Below the pieces are notes generated by a model. That model did no database searches and had not been told where the DNA came from. It worked only from the letters and a program-made list of their open reading frames with translations. Of a DNA stretch of 64,000 nt, positions 26,167 to 34,173 are shown piece after piece. Made by a program: the position numbers and the translations under genes. This stretch comes from Planctomycetota bacterium (GTDB lineage Bacteria > Planctomycetota > Planctomycetia > Pirellulales > Pirellulaceae), in contig CAUJHS010000101.1 of the NCBI GenBank assembly GCA_963204915.1, positions 1-64,000 of the forward strand, written 5' to 3'. Position 1 is the first letter of the stretch; every line of letters starts with the position of its first letter.

Positions 26167-26820
26167 CTAGGGGTGCGTGTCGGCCAGACGCAACGCCTGC
26201 AGCCGCGCTTCGATCTGAGGACGCAGCACGTCGTCGGCGCGGCGAGCGGCCATATGATAATACACTTTCGCCACGCCTGCTTTGCCGTTTGCTTCGGCTT
26301 GCCGCGCTTTTTCTAAAAGGGTCAGAACTTCCTGACGCTGCTGCACGGCCTGCTGGGCGTGACGTTGTTGAAGTGCGTCGACGCTGGCCACGGGCGAAGC
26401 ATCGGGAATGGCGACATGGCGAGATGCCGCCGCGGCTGCTCTCGGTGGCTCAATCGCGGGCCCTGTTGCAGAACTTGATTCCGCGTTTCGAATGCGGCGG
26501 GCTTCGGCCAAGACGGCTTCGTCCATCGCGGCCAGATCGATAATTGTGGCGGAGACGCTGACCTGGGACGCGCCGACGGACGACCCCAGAGCGCGGCTTC
26601 GGCCGAGCGGTCCCAAGCCCGGCCCGCGGCTGACGCTGCCTGACGCTGCGCGACTTACCCCGCCGAGCAAAACGCCGCCTCGGTCAGGAACCGAGACGGT
26701 CGTGCTGGCGCCGAACGAATGGAACGTGGGCAACTGTACGGCCTGGGCGGCGGCGTTGCACGAAGAAGCCGCGACCACGCAACCTGCAATCAGCAGCGAA
26801 AGATTCGTCGGGTGTGGCAT
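26167..26820 (-). CDS. hypothetical secreted protein, Ala/Ser-rich
   Basis: A 217-aa protein. ATG 26820 has a GGAGG upstream and begins a signal peptide (NLSLLIAGCVVAASSCNA). The middle is low-complexity and Ser/Gly/Ala-rich with repeated GLGPLGRSRALG-type segments. The C-terminal third is helical (QQRHAQQAVQQRQEVLTLLEKARQ, then KVYYHMAARRADDVLRPQIEARL), a layout also seen in other small planctomycete proteins. Not recognised. It ends 69 bp before rhaB and begins 79 bp after the stop of the His-rich lipoprotein gene, so an operon is possible. Confidence 0.5.
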   Translation of the reverse strand: MPHPTNLSLLIAGCVVAASSCNAAAQAVQLPTFHSFGASTTVSVPDRGGVLLGGVSRAASGSVSRGPGLGPLGRSRALGSSVGASQVSVSATIIDLAAMDEAVLAEARRIRNAESSSATGPAIEPPRAAAAASRHVAIPDASPVASVDALQQRHAQQAVQQRQEVLTLLEKARQAEANGKAGVAKVYYHMAARRADDVLRPQIEARLQALRLADTHP

Positions 26821-26899
26821 GGAGAACCCTCCGGAGGTCGCCGCCTCCTGCTCACCGTGGCGCCATTCTTTGGTAGAGCCATTCTTTGCTAGAACGGGT

Positions 26900-27472
26900 T
26901 TAGTGCTCGTGCCCCTCGTGGCCGTGGTCGTGGCCATGATCGTCGTGGTGGTCGTGTTCGATGGCCGCGTTGTAAGGCGTGCCGTCGATGTTCACATTCA
27001 GCCGGGCTTCGACTCCTTCGCCAGCCATCCCCAGCGCGACGATCAACGCCGGATCTTCAATCGAGAACTGGGACGCTTTGCCGTCTTGCGCATTGACCGC
27101 CTTCAGTTCGTACTGCATCGGCTCTTTGCCGCCGCTTACATTGATCGTGATGCTTTCGGCCGCAATCGGCGTCTCGGTCTTGGCGTCTTCACCCAGGATG
27201 TAGACGGTCACTTGCTTGGCGTTCTCTTGGTCGGCCAGGTCGTCGTGCGTCCATTCGGCGTGGTACTGTCCGCCGCCAAGTTCGAGCAAATGTCCGCCAT
27301 GCGGGCCATGGGCGGCATGGTCATGGGCGTGATCGCTGTGATCATGAGCGTCGGTCGTGGGTTGCGCCGAGCCCGGGGGAATGGGGGAATCGGTGCTTTG
27401 CTCGATGCAGCCCAACGTCGCCGCCGCCAGAATCATCACGCTCAAGATCGTCCCGTAGGCAAACCTTTGCAT
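26900..27472 (-). CDS. histidine-rich lipoprotein, likely metal-binding
   Basis: A 190-aa lipoprotein; ATG 27472. Signal sequence ends in the lipobox LGC at about residues 20-22. Two His-rich stretches follow: DAHDHSDHAHDHAAHGPHGGH at about residues 42-62 and a C-terminal HDHHDDHGHDHGHEGHEH. Such clusters bind Zn, Ni or Cu. The middle part has beta-rich QVTVYILGED and ITINVSGGK segments. It may buffer metals at the membrane. No metal transporter is nearby in this window, so the metal cannot be named. Confidence 0.7.
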   Translation of the reverse strand: MQRFAYGTILSVMILAAATLGCIEQSTDSPIPPGSAQPTTDAHDHSDHAHDHAAHGPHGGHLLELGGGQYHAEWTHDDLADQENAKQVTVYILGEDAKTETPIAAESITINVSGGKEPMQYELKAVNAQDGKASQFSIEDPALIVALGMAGEGVEARLNVNIDGTPYNAAIEHDHHDDHGHDHGHEGHEH

Positions 27473-27700
27473 CGCCTTCTCCTTCCAAAGAGTCGAAATA
27501 AGGTACGCATTCTTTATAGCGAACCGGGGCGCCAGCGGCGAGGGAGGAGGCGTTTTCCCTGAAGGAACCACGCTGCGCGCGGCATGGACATTTGCCCCAC
27601 GGCGGAAGCGCCGATCTTGACCAAACGCCCCGCAGGATTTCTTCCTCCTGCTTTCGCTCAACTCGGCATCTTCGGATTTCCGATAACTACCGTAACTACC

Positions 27701-27728
27701 TTGCCCTTGCGCGGGTGGTTCCTACAAT
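27701..27728 (+). promoter_or_regulatory. promoter with long leader upstream of cysE
   Basis: TTGCCC (27701-27706) and TACAAT (27723-27728) are 16 bp apart. The predicted start would leave a leader of about 295 nt before cysE, unusually long for this window. No other strong promoter lies closer to cysE. Confidence 0.5.
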
Positions 27729-27826
27729 AACAGAATGGGGCGCGACGTTTTCGCCCCTTCTCCTACCCCGTTTGTATGATGCCTGCTCGCACGCCTCGGT
27801 CGAGACTCTGCTGCATCTGTATTTGC

Positions 27827-27854
27827 CCGGTTTGACCGCCGCGGGTCGAACCGG
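27827..27854 (+). promoter_or_regulatory. strong hairpin in the cysE leader
   Basis: CCGGTTTGACC and GGTCGAACCGG form an 11-bp stem (one G-U) with a 6-nt loop. It lies about 100 nt after the promoter and 180 nt before the cysE start, and no T run follows. It could be an attenuator or protein site. Nothing matches a known S-box or T-box that I can see. The rest of 27473-28032 holds no convincing gene. Confidence 0.4.
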
Positions 27855-28032
27855 ATCTCTCTGGCTTTGTGTTGGCAGTCTTCCGCCGCATGAGCGCACG
27901 CCCTGCGAGCGTCTGCTGATGTCGGTTAGGGCTTGTGGCGTTGAATTTGCATTCACCCCGATATGCATGTGCCGGACTCGCGTTGGACCCCCGCGTTTTG
28001 AGAACATCTCCCCTGGTTGAGGAATCGTCGCC

Positions 28033-29001
28033 ATGTCTACCGATCTGCGTCGCAAGGAGCAACTTCCGGAACTGACCGAGCGCATTGTCGACACGTACAT
28101 GCAGGCCGGCGCCATCAACCACTTGGGGCACTGCCCGTTGCCGCGATACGACGTGGTCGAGTCGATCATCGACGACTTGCGCGAAATCTTGTTCCCCGGC
28201 TACCGCCGCCGCGAAGGGCTGCACGTGGGCAATGTGGCGTACTACGTGGGCGATTTGATCGACGGCCTGCACGACAAACTGACCACGCAAATTGGCCGGG
28301 CCTTGATGCACGAAGACCGCGTCAGCCAGCGCCGCGAGCCCTGCGCCGAAAGCGTTGATTATGAAGCGCGCGGCCAGGCCATCGCCATCGAATTTCTCGA
28401 ACAGATTCCCATGCTGCGCAAGGTGCTCAGCACCGACGTGCAAGCCGCCTTTGACGGCGACCCCGCGGTGAAAAGCACCGATGAAGTCGTGTTCTGCTAT
28501 CCCGGTTTGACGGCCGTCACGGTGCAGCGCCTGGCGCATGAACTGTATAAACTCAAGGTGCCGTTCATTCCGCGCATGATGACCGAGTGGGCGCACCGCG
28601 AGACCGGCATCGATATTCACCCCGGCGCCCAAATTGGACATCACTTCTTTATCGACCACGGCACGGGCGTGGTGGTGGGCGAGACGACCGAGATTGGCGA
28701 CTATGTGAAGCTGTACCAGGGCGTGACACTCGGCGCCCTCAGCTTTGCGACCGATGGAAACGGCGCCCTCATTCGCGGCCAGAAGCGCCATCCCACGCTG
28801 GAGGATTACGTGGTAGTTTACGCCAATGCGACGATCCTGGGCGGCGCCACGGTCGTTGGCCATCATTCGGTGGTCGGCTCCAGCGTGTGGCTCATGCACA
28901 GTGTCGAACCGCACACCACGGTCACGATGGAAAAGCCGCGCTTGCGGATTCGCGCCGAACAAAGCGAACGCATTACCGGCGATGTGAACTACCAAATTTA
29001 A
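28033..29001 (+). CDS. cysE: serine O-acetyltransferase
   Basis: A 322-aa enzyme that acetylates serine with acetyl-CoA to start cysteine synthesis. Residues 1-190 are the helical N-terminal domain. The left-handed beta-helix follows, with [48 protein letters not shown] around 190-235, including the active-site His pair. It is the longer EpsC-like type and ends in MEKPRLRI. Start ATG 28033 follows GAGG-like sequence. The PfkB kinase begins 5 bp after the stop, so the two are one operon. Confidence 0.9.
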   Translation: MSTDLRRKEQLPELTERIVDTYMQAGAINHLGHCPLPRYDVVESIIDDLREILFPGYRRREGLHVGNVAYYVGDLIDGLHDKLTTQIGRALMHEDRVSQRREPCAESVDYEARGQAIAIEFLEQIPMLRKVLSTDVQAAFDGDPAVKSTDEVVFCYPGLTAVTVQRLAHELYKLKVPFIPRMMTEWAHRETGIDIHPGAQIGHHFFIDHGTGVVVGETTEIGDYVKLYQGVTLGALSFATDGNGALIRGQKRHPTLEDYVVVYANATILGGATVVGHHSVVGSSVWLMHSVEPHTTVTMEKPRLRIRAEQSERITGDVNYQI

Positions 29002-29006
29002 GACTG

Positions 29007-29957
29007 ATGACCCCCACGTATGATTGCGTTATCGCCGGCACCTGTGTGCTGGACATCGTGTGTCGCCCGGTCGATTTGAATGCGCCCATCGGGGCGGGGG
29101 TGCTGCATGTGTCCGAACCGCTGGCTCTGAGCGGAGGCGGCGTATGCACGAATGCCGGCGTCGCCCTGGCGCGGTTGGGGCTGCGTGTCGGCGCAGTCAG
29201 CGCCGTGGGGCAAGACGCCTGGGGCGCGCTGCTGCGCGACATTTACCGCCAAGAAGGCGTGGCCGACTTTTTGCGCGTGCACCCCGCAGACTCGACCAGC
29301 ACGACCGTGGCGTTGGTGGATCCTTCGGGCGAACGCAGCTTCTTGCATTACCCCGGCGCCTGCTCGCGCATGACCGCGCACGACTTGCTTGAGCATGAGG
29401 ACCTGTGGCCCCACACGCGCATGCTGCTGTTAGGATATTACTCGCTGTTGCCGGAGCTTGGCCCGGAGCTGCCCCAGGCGCTGCGGCGGATTCGTCAGGC
29501 CGGTTGCCAGGTTGCGTTTGAGGACGCCGGTTCGGGCGGCGCCTTGGAGCCGCTCACGCGCATCTTGCCGGAAGTCGACGTGTATGTTCCTTCGTATGCC
29601 GAAGCGCAACATCAGACCGGCGTGCACGAACCGCATGGAATGCTCGACGCCTACCGCGCCTGCGGGGCCCAGGGACTTCTCGGCGTCAAACTGGGCAGTC
29701 GCGGCGTGCTGCTTTCGCCCCAACCTGGCGAGTTTGTAGAAATTGGCGTGTGCGATCCGCCGGGGGAAGTGGTCGACACCACCGGCGCTGGCGACTGCTT
29801 TTACGCGGGACTGCTGGCGGGAATTCTCAAGGGTTTGCCGCTGGAGCAAGCGGGCCGGCTCGGCGCTGCGACGGCGGCGTGTTGCGTGACCGCGCTGGGC
29901 GGTTACGCCGGCACGCGCGACTACGCCACGACCGCGCAGCTAGCCCGCATCGCATAG
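29007..29957 (+). CDS. PfkB-family sugar or nucleoside kinase
   Basis: A 316-aa ribokinase-fold protein. Family patterns: AGTCVLDIVCRP at the start, LSGGGVCTNAGVALARLGLRVGAVSAVGQD (residues 42-72), STSTTVALVDPSGERSFLHYPGA, and the C-terminal DTTGAGDCFYAGLLAGIL with the catalytic Asp of GAGD. The start ATG 29007 follows cysE by 5 bp; an open frame extends upstream through cysE but shows no family signal. Substrate cannot be told from sequence; sugars, ribose or adenosine are options. No hint links it to cysteine. Confidence 0.85.
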   Translation: MTPTYDCVIAGTCVLDIVCRPVDLNAPIGAGVLHVSEPLALSGGGVCTNAGVALARLGLRVGAVSAVGQDAWGALLRDIYRQEGVADFLRVHPADSTSTTVALVDPSGERSFLHYPGACSRMTAHDLLEHEDLWPHTRMLLLGYYSLLPELGPELPQALRRIRQAGCQVAFEDAGSGGALEPLTRILPEVDVYVPSYAEAQHQTGVHEPHGMLDAYRACGAQGLLGVKLGSRGVLLSPQPGEFVEIGVCDPPGEVVDTTGAGDCFYAGLLAGILKGLPLEQAGRLGAATAACCVTALGGYAGTRDYATTAQLARIA

Positions 29958-30013
29958 AGCCGCAACCTGTTCACGAGCGGGCAGAGAATCGTTCGCATCA
30001 AGAAACGAAAAAC

Positions 30014-30081
30014 CGTTGGCGAACGACCGCATGCCGCCAGGTTCCGGGAATGGCGGGCGAAGGAGTCGGTTCGCCAACGGA
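30014..30081. terminator. long inverted repeat between convergent kinase and pilin genes
   Basis: CCGTTGGCGAAC (30014-30025) and GTTCGCCAACGG (30070-30081) are a perfect 12-bp inverted repeat. A second, weaker stem (GCCGCCA and TGGCGGGC) fits inside the 44-bp interval. It is placed after both converging genes and lacks a T run, so it could be a rho-related terminator, a bidirectional one, or a structured RNA. Confidence 0.4.
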
Positions 30082-30133
30082 GGCGATGAACGGAATCCGC
30101 TGGGGTTACCCCGTTGCGGGAAGCGCAAGTAGG

Positions 30134-30325
30134 CTAGCTCGAACTGGAGGCGGAGCTGATTGCGTTGTTGATTTCGCCGGCCGAGTAGTTGTAGCTCGAC
30201 TGCGTGTTGGCCACGAGGGCCGACACCGCACTCATACACGTTGCTACAATCAAGGCCAACATCACCGCATACTCCACCGCCGTCGGACCGTCTTCGCTTC
30301 GCAGAAATCTGCGAATAGATGTCAT
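30134..30325 (-). CDS. Flp/Fap-type class IVb pilin
   Basis: A 63-aa protein (ATG 30325; a GTG at 30334 adds three residues). RRFLRSEDGPTAVEYAVMLALIVATCMSAVSAL is a class IVb prepilin: a charged leader, a likely cleavage site after the Gly of EDGP, Glu within the TAVEYA core, and a hydrophobic helix. The tail SYNYSAGEINNAISSASSSS is polar and Ser-rich. Tad/Flp assembly genes (TadA, TadB, RcpA) are not in the window, so the pilin stands alone. Adhesive pili for surface attachment are the usual role. Confidence 0.8.
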   Translation of the reverse strand: MTSIRRFLRSEDGPTAVEYAVMLALIVATCMSAVSALVANTQSSYNYSAGEINNAISSASSSS

Positions 30326-30621
30326 GGTCCACACTCACTTTCAACGGACGGCGAACGGCGTCGCCGAGGAATTGGAGACAATCACGCGGGGGACAGGCAA
30401 CCGCACACAAACGCAGCAGGGAGGATGCGTCTTAAGCTGACAAACAACCCTACGTCACGGATTCGCCCCTGGCAAAAAGATTTCCTCGCCTGCGCCGCCA
30501 GGGACACCGCCACAGAAATCGCCCAAGGGCGTTGACGTGAACACACGCGAAATAACGTCGATCCCGCATCCTTCATAGAAACGCCCGGATCGGCGCGGTT
30601 GGGGTGCACGTGTTTGTTCTG

Positions 30622-31361
30622 TCACGCTCCTACGGAAGGCGGCTCTGTCAATTCAATCGCGAACGCCCAGTCTGCGTCTCGCTGGGGACGGTTCGCAATG
30701 ATCCGCATGGCATTCGTATTGTGAGGCGATTTCTGAATGTCGCCAGAGTGGTCCGTGGCGCCAAATCGGATAATCGATCGCGCGAGAACATCTGCATCGG
30801 AGTCGCGAAAATACATCTCGATTTCAAATGGGGCAAGATAAAACGGCGATGATTTACCTCCCTGGGCCCAGTAGGCGGCCCCAACCATGAAGTACGACGC
30901 ATCGTCGAATTGTTCAATCGTAAGTTCAATAACACCGTCGCACCACCAGCCCCGAGATGGCGCCGAGTTGTCATAGCCAAACGCCCTGCCTAAGTAGAAT
31001 TCAAGCAGGATCGCCAGTTCGGACGTAGCCGAGGCGACCGCGCTGCGGTCCGGTTCGGGAAGTTGCCGCCACCGTCGAAGCTCTCGCGCGATCGAGGCCT
31101 CGAGCGGATCATGAAGTTCGTTTGAATCGGGGAAATCGAGCACTCCACGGAAAAGGTGCGGCGAACAACCTTGAACGGCCTCGTACAAAAAGTGGTTCGA
31201 TGCTCGCCGTGAAGTACAACCGTCGACTTTTTCGTTCTCCGCGTTTGCTCGCCAATGAGGACTACTACTTCTTCGGAAGTTTGTGACGTGGGAAGACTCG
31301 GGGCTTGAGAAAAAATCGTTTCCAGATCCAAAGGGTTAGAGTCGCCCACCACGGTCTCCAA
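30622..31361 (-). pseudogene. hypothetical protein gene broken by a frameshift in a T-run
   Basis: Two overlapping frames together look like one protein. From TTG 31361 (or GTG 31349) the first frame reads METVVGDSNPLDLETIFSQ and on through VVVLIGEQTRR to HRTTF. A second frame continues with LYEAVQGCSPHLFRGV to the stop at 30622. The join lies at five T residues (minus strand, plus 31187-31191); one more T would restore a 246-aa product. The second frame alone gives 188 aa from a TTG. The region has lower GC and unusual codon use. I do not recognise the family. It follows another broken small gene, and both could belong to one decayed module. Confidence 0.5.
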
Positions 31362-31417
31362 AGTTGGTCCGACGGCACACCATGGTATACTGCGGCTTCC
31401 GCCAATTCCCCGGCACG

Positions 31418-31608
31418 CTAGGCGGGATCATCCGCCGCGAATACGGACTCAAATCCGTGCTTGTCCAGGAACGCTTGCATGTCGTCGGTCGAGCGTCGGT
31501 CGAGCGAACTTCTTTCAGCAAGCGATAACCTTCGTAGTCGAAATACATGCCATGTTGCCCACGCCGCTTGAGTTCACCAATCAGCGCGGCGCCAAGCGTT
31601 TCAGTCAT
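31418..31608 (-). pseudogene. small gene disrupted by an 11-bp tandem duplication
   Basis: The frame starting at ATG 31608 (MTETLGAALIGELKRRG, then MYFDYEGYRLLKEVRSTD) shifts after an exact tandem copy of GTCGGTCGAGC (plus strand 31484-31494 and 31495-31505). Removing one copy gives a closed 59-aa protein ending in MQAFLDKHGFES and VFAADDPA, with TAG at 31418. The unremoved reading is an Arg-rich, unlikely tail. The 11-bp slip is visible directly; the loss of function is inference. Family unknown; a size and placement before a second gene fit a toxin-antitoxin or immunity module, but without a recognised domain. Confidence 0.65.
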
Positions 31609-31743
31609 GTTTTTTCTTCACTCCAAGGGCGAATGTGCATGCGCCTCGCGCCGTTGGCTGGATAAGGCTTCGACCGTCCAGTAAACCCGTGAGCCAAGGG
31701 CAAGTCAAGTTTGGCGATGGATTCGTCGTGGGCGCTTCTGCAA

Positions 31744-31818
31744 ACTGCGGCCATTAGCCCCTGGCGCCAATCCGCGGTTTGCTTTGGTCGATGAAATGAA
31801 AACCACATACTTGGCGCG
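31744..31818 (+). repeat. dispersed repeat family A, copy 1
   Basis: This stretch aligns by eye over about 75 bp with 39228-39299: both begin ACTGCGG, share AGCCCCTG and CGGTT, then CGATG, and run to a CGCG. Identity appears near three quarters. The function is unknown. Confidence 0.5.
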
Positions 31819-31897
31819 CGACGCCTCCTTCCAATGCACCCACTACCGATGGATTCAAGATAAATACACAGTGAACGAAGACGCACAGCAAGCAGGG

Positions 31898-31955
31898 GTA
31901 GTGGAGGCTGTGCCCACCAAACACATGCGGTTGTGGTGCGCATAGCCCACCCTAC
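31898..31955 (-). repeat. dispersed repeat family C, copy 1
   Basis: Read on the minus strand this is GTAGGGTGGGC, then GCGCACCAC, about 20 bp, then TGGTGGGC and CCACTAC. The same order of blocks occurs at 50929-50990. The ends are related as inverted repeats, which suggests a small palindromic element. Confidence 0.45.
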
Positions 31956-32102
31956 ATTTTTTGGGCAAAGCTAGACTCCTCCTGCTCCAACACGTCGACG
32001 CGTGGCGCCGTTGCTTGATAGGAGCAGCGCGACCATCATATAAAGCGAAGTGAACTTGCCCGTCGCCGGCGCCGTCTGCGACCGACTTTCTAGCCTGGAG
32101 CG

Positions 32103-34160
32103 TTGAACTTGCTTGATTCGCCAAGCCCCGCGAGGGAATCCAGCCATCTGGTCGCCCTGGCGAAGGGGGGCCTTCTTGTGTTGCTTCCCTTGTTGACGTA
32201 TCTCCCGGCCATTCAGGGCGGGTTTATCTGGGACGATGATGAGCATGTGTACGCCAACCCCGTTCTTATGTCCGAGCAGGGACTCTGGGACATCTGGTTC
32301 AAAGAGAACGCCCTTCCGCAGTATTACCCGCTGGTGCATACCACGTTCTGGTTGGAGTATCGCTTTTGGCAACGGAACCCCACGGGCTACCACCTGATCA
32401 ACGTCTTGCTCCATACGCTGAGCGCGATCTGCCTCTGGCGGCTGCTCAAAAAGATGGAAATTCCCGGCGCCTGGCTGGCGGCGCTCCTGTTCGCGGTGCA
32501 TCCGGTGCACGTCGAGTCGGTGGCGTGGGTCACGGAGCGGAAGAACGTGCTCAGCGGGTTGTTTTATCTGCTGGCCGCCAGCGTTTACTGGCGACGTTTT
32601 GTCGCCGTCGCACCGCCTGAAGTCGCCGCCGCGCGGCATGAGTCCACCACCGCGCCACCTTCGGGACGTTGGATGGGTTACGCCTTGTTTCTGGTGCTGT
32701 TTCTGGCCGCGCTGCTGAGCAAATCGGTCACGAGCACGCTTCCTGCGGCGCTGTTGTTGATGATCTGGCTGCGGCAAGGACGGATTCCTCGGCGCCACGT
32801 GCTGTTGCTGGCGCCGGCGTTCGTGATCGGTGTGGCGATGGGTTTACATACGGCCCAGATCGAACGCGACTTCGTCGGCGCCACCGGCAGCCGGTTCGAT
32901 TGGAGCTTTGCCGAACGATGCATCATCGCCGGAAAAGCCGTATGGTTCTACGCCGCGAAGTTGCTCTGGCCTGATCCGCTGACTTTCTTCTATCCGAAAT
33001 GGGAAATCAACGCGGCGTCGGCGGTTCAATGGTTGTATCCCCTCTCTGCGATTGGTTTGGTGCTGCTCTTGGGAAGCTTGCGCCATCGCATTGGCCGAGG
33101 CCCCCTCGTGGCGGTTCTGTACTTCGGCGGCACGCTGCTGCCGGCATTGGGGTTTGTGAACTACTACCCCATGCGGTTTTCTTTTGTCGCCGACCACTTT
33201 CAGTATTTGGCCAGCCTGGGCCTGCTCGTGCTGTTCGCGGCGTTGGCGGCTTCGTGGATTGAACGCATTCATTCGCGTGTGCAAACGCCGCAGTCTCGGC
33301 CGCTGGCGGCGTACGCCGCGCAGGCGGCCTTGAGCATGATGGTGGTTGGGTTATGCGTCCTCTCTGCGCGTCACGCCCATGTGCTGGCCGACGAGGAGCG
33401 GTTGTATCGCGATACGCTGGCCAAAAACCCCGCGTCCGACGTGGCGCATAATCAACTCGGCCTCCTTTTGCGGCGGCGCGGCGAGTTACAGGAAGCCTTG
33501 CGCCATTTTCGCCAAGTGGTTGAGATGGACTCTCAGCCCGAGGCGATCGACCGTGCGAATATACTTGCCACCGAGGGGCTCCTCTTGCTCGAACAAGACC
33601 AGCCCTTAGCGGCGATCGCCAAAGTGCAAGCCGCGATTGACCTGTGGCCCAACGCTGGCCGCTTTTACTTTTTTCTGGCCGAGGCGCAGCGCGCCAACGG
33701 CGACTTCGAAGCGGCTCTGCAATCGGCCACGCAAGCGCTAGAGCGGGGCGATCGACTTCCCATGAACTACCTGCTTCATGCCCGGCTCGCAGCGGAAACC
33801 GGCGATTATTCGTTGGCGGTCGGCTCGTATCGCCGGGCGCTGGCCATGGGCGCGAACCCCGAAGCGGCCGCCGAACTCGCTTGGATTCTGGCCGCGCATT
33901 GGGAGCCTCAAATGCGTCATCCGGAAGAAGCGGAAGGGCTGGCGTATTTCGCACTGCAATCCCGCGTTGGCATCGCCCAGGCGCTCGAGACGCTCGCAGC
34001 CGTCCAAGCGCAGCGCGGCCAAACCAAGGCCGCCACAACGTTCGCCCAGCAGGCCTTACAGCAAGCCGAAAAGAGCGGCGACGCCCGGCACGTTCGCGAA
34101 ATCCGCCAACGCCTGGAAGCGTACCAACGGGACGGAGCCTACCAAATCGCCAAACCCTGA
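32103..34160 (+). CDS. TMTC-like multi-spanning membrane protein with C-terminal TPRs
   Basis: A 685-aa protein. TTG 32103 is the listed start; TTG 32109 has a better-placed GGAG. The N-terminal half (about 1-430) has 9-11 membrane spans and the signatures FIWDDDEHVYANP, YYPLVHTTFWLEYRFW, HLINVLLHTLSA, and HPVHVESVAWVTERKN, as in PMT-like glycosyltransferases and animal TMTC O-mannosyltransferases. The C-terminal third is TPR repeats (NQLGLLLRRRGELQEALRHFRQVVEMD and later). It probably transfers sugar from a lipid carrier to exported proteins. Bacterial relatives are common in planctomycetes. Donor and target are unknown. Confidence 0.75.
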   Translation: MNLLDSPSPARESSHLVALAKGGLLVLLPLLTYLPAIQGGFIWDDDEHVYANPVLMSEQGLWDIWFKENALPQYYPLVHTTFWLEYRFWQRNPTGYHLINVLLHTLSAICLWRLLKKMEIPGAWLAALLFAVHPVHVESVAWVTERKNVLSGLFYLLAASVYWRRFVAVAPPEVAAARHESTTAPPSGRWMGYALFLVLFLAALLSKSVTSTLPAALLLMIWLRQGRIPRRHVLLLAPAFVIGVAMGLHTAQIERDFVGATGSRFDWSFAERCIIAGKAVWFYAAKLLWPDPLTFFYPKWEINAASAVQWLYPLSAIGLVLLLGSLRHRIGRGPLVAVLYFGGTLLPALGFVNYYPMRFSFVADHFQYLASLGLLVLFAALAASWIERIHSRVQTPQSRPLAAYAAQAALSMMVVGLCVLSARHAHVLADEERLYRDTLAKNPASDVAHNQLGLLLRRRGELQEALRHFRQVVEMDSQPEAIDRANILATEGLLLLEQDQPLAAIAKVQAAIDLWPNAGRFYFFLAEAQRANGDFEAALQSATQALERGDRLPMNYLLHARLAAETGDYSLAVGSYRRALAMGANPEAAAELAWILAAHWEPQMRHPEEAEGLAYFALQSRVGIAQALETLAAVQAQRGQTKAATTFAQQALQQAEKSGDARHVREIRQRLEAYQRDGAYQIAKP

Positions 34161-34173
34161 TACCGCCTCGACA

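Larger units (their letters stand above)
31609..32102. other. repeat-bearing intergenic stretch without a convincing gene
   Basis: About 490 bp between the broken small gene and the TMTC-like gene. Open frames here are Arg-rich shadows with no family features. It carries one copy each of two dispersed repeats (listed separately), suggesting a place that accumulates insertions and decay. Confidence 0.5.

Noticed and set aside
27592..28020. A 142-codon frame in the cysE leader
   Set aside because: No ribosome binding site, no conserved sequence; it ends just before cysE and contains the leader hairpin. Better read as an untranslated leader.
27763..28995. A 410-codon open frame opposite cysE
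   Set aside because: It covers cysE antisense and runs beyond it without a family signal; cysE on the plus strand is clear.
33007..34038. A long Arg/Pro-rich open frame opposite the TMTC-like gene
   Set aside because: Composition is typical of a shadow frame; the TPR and membrane pattern on the plus strand is convincing.
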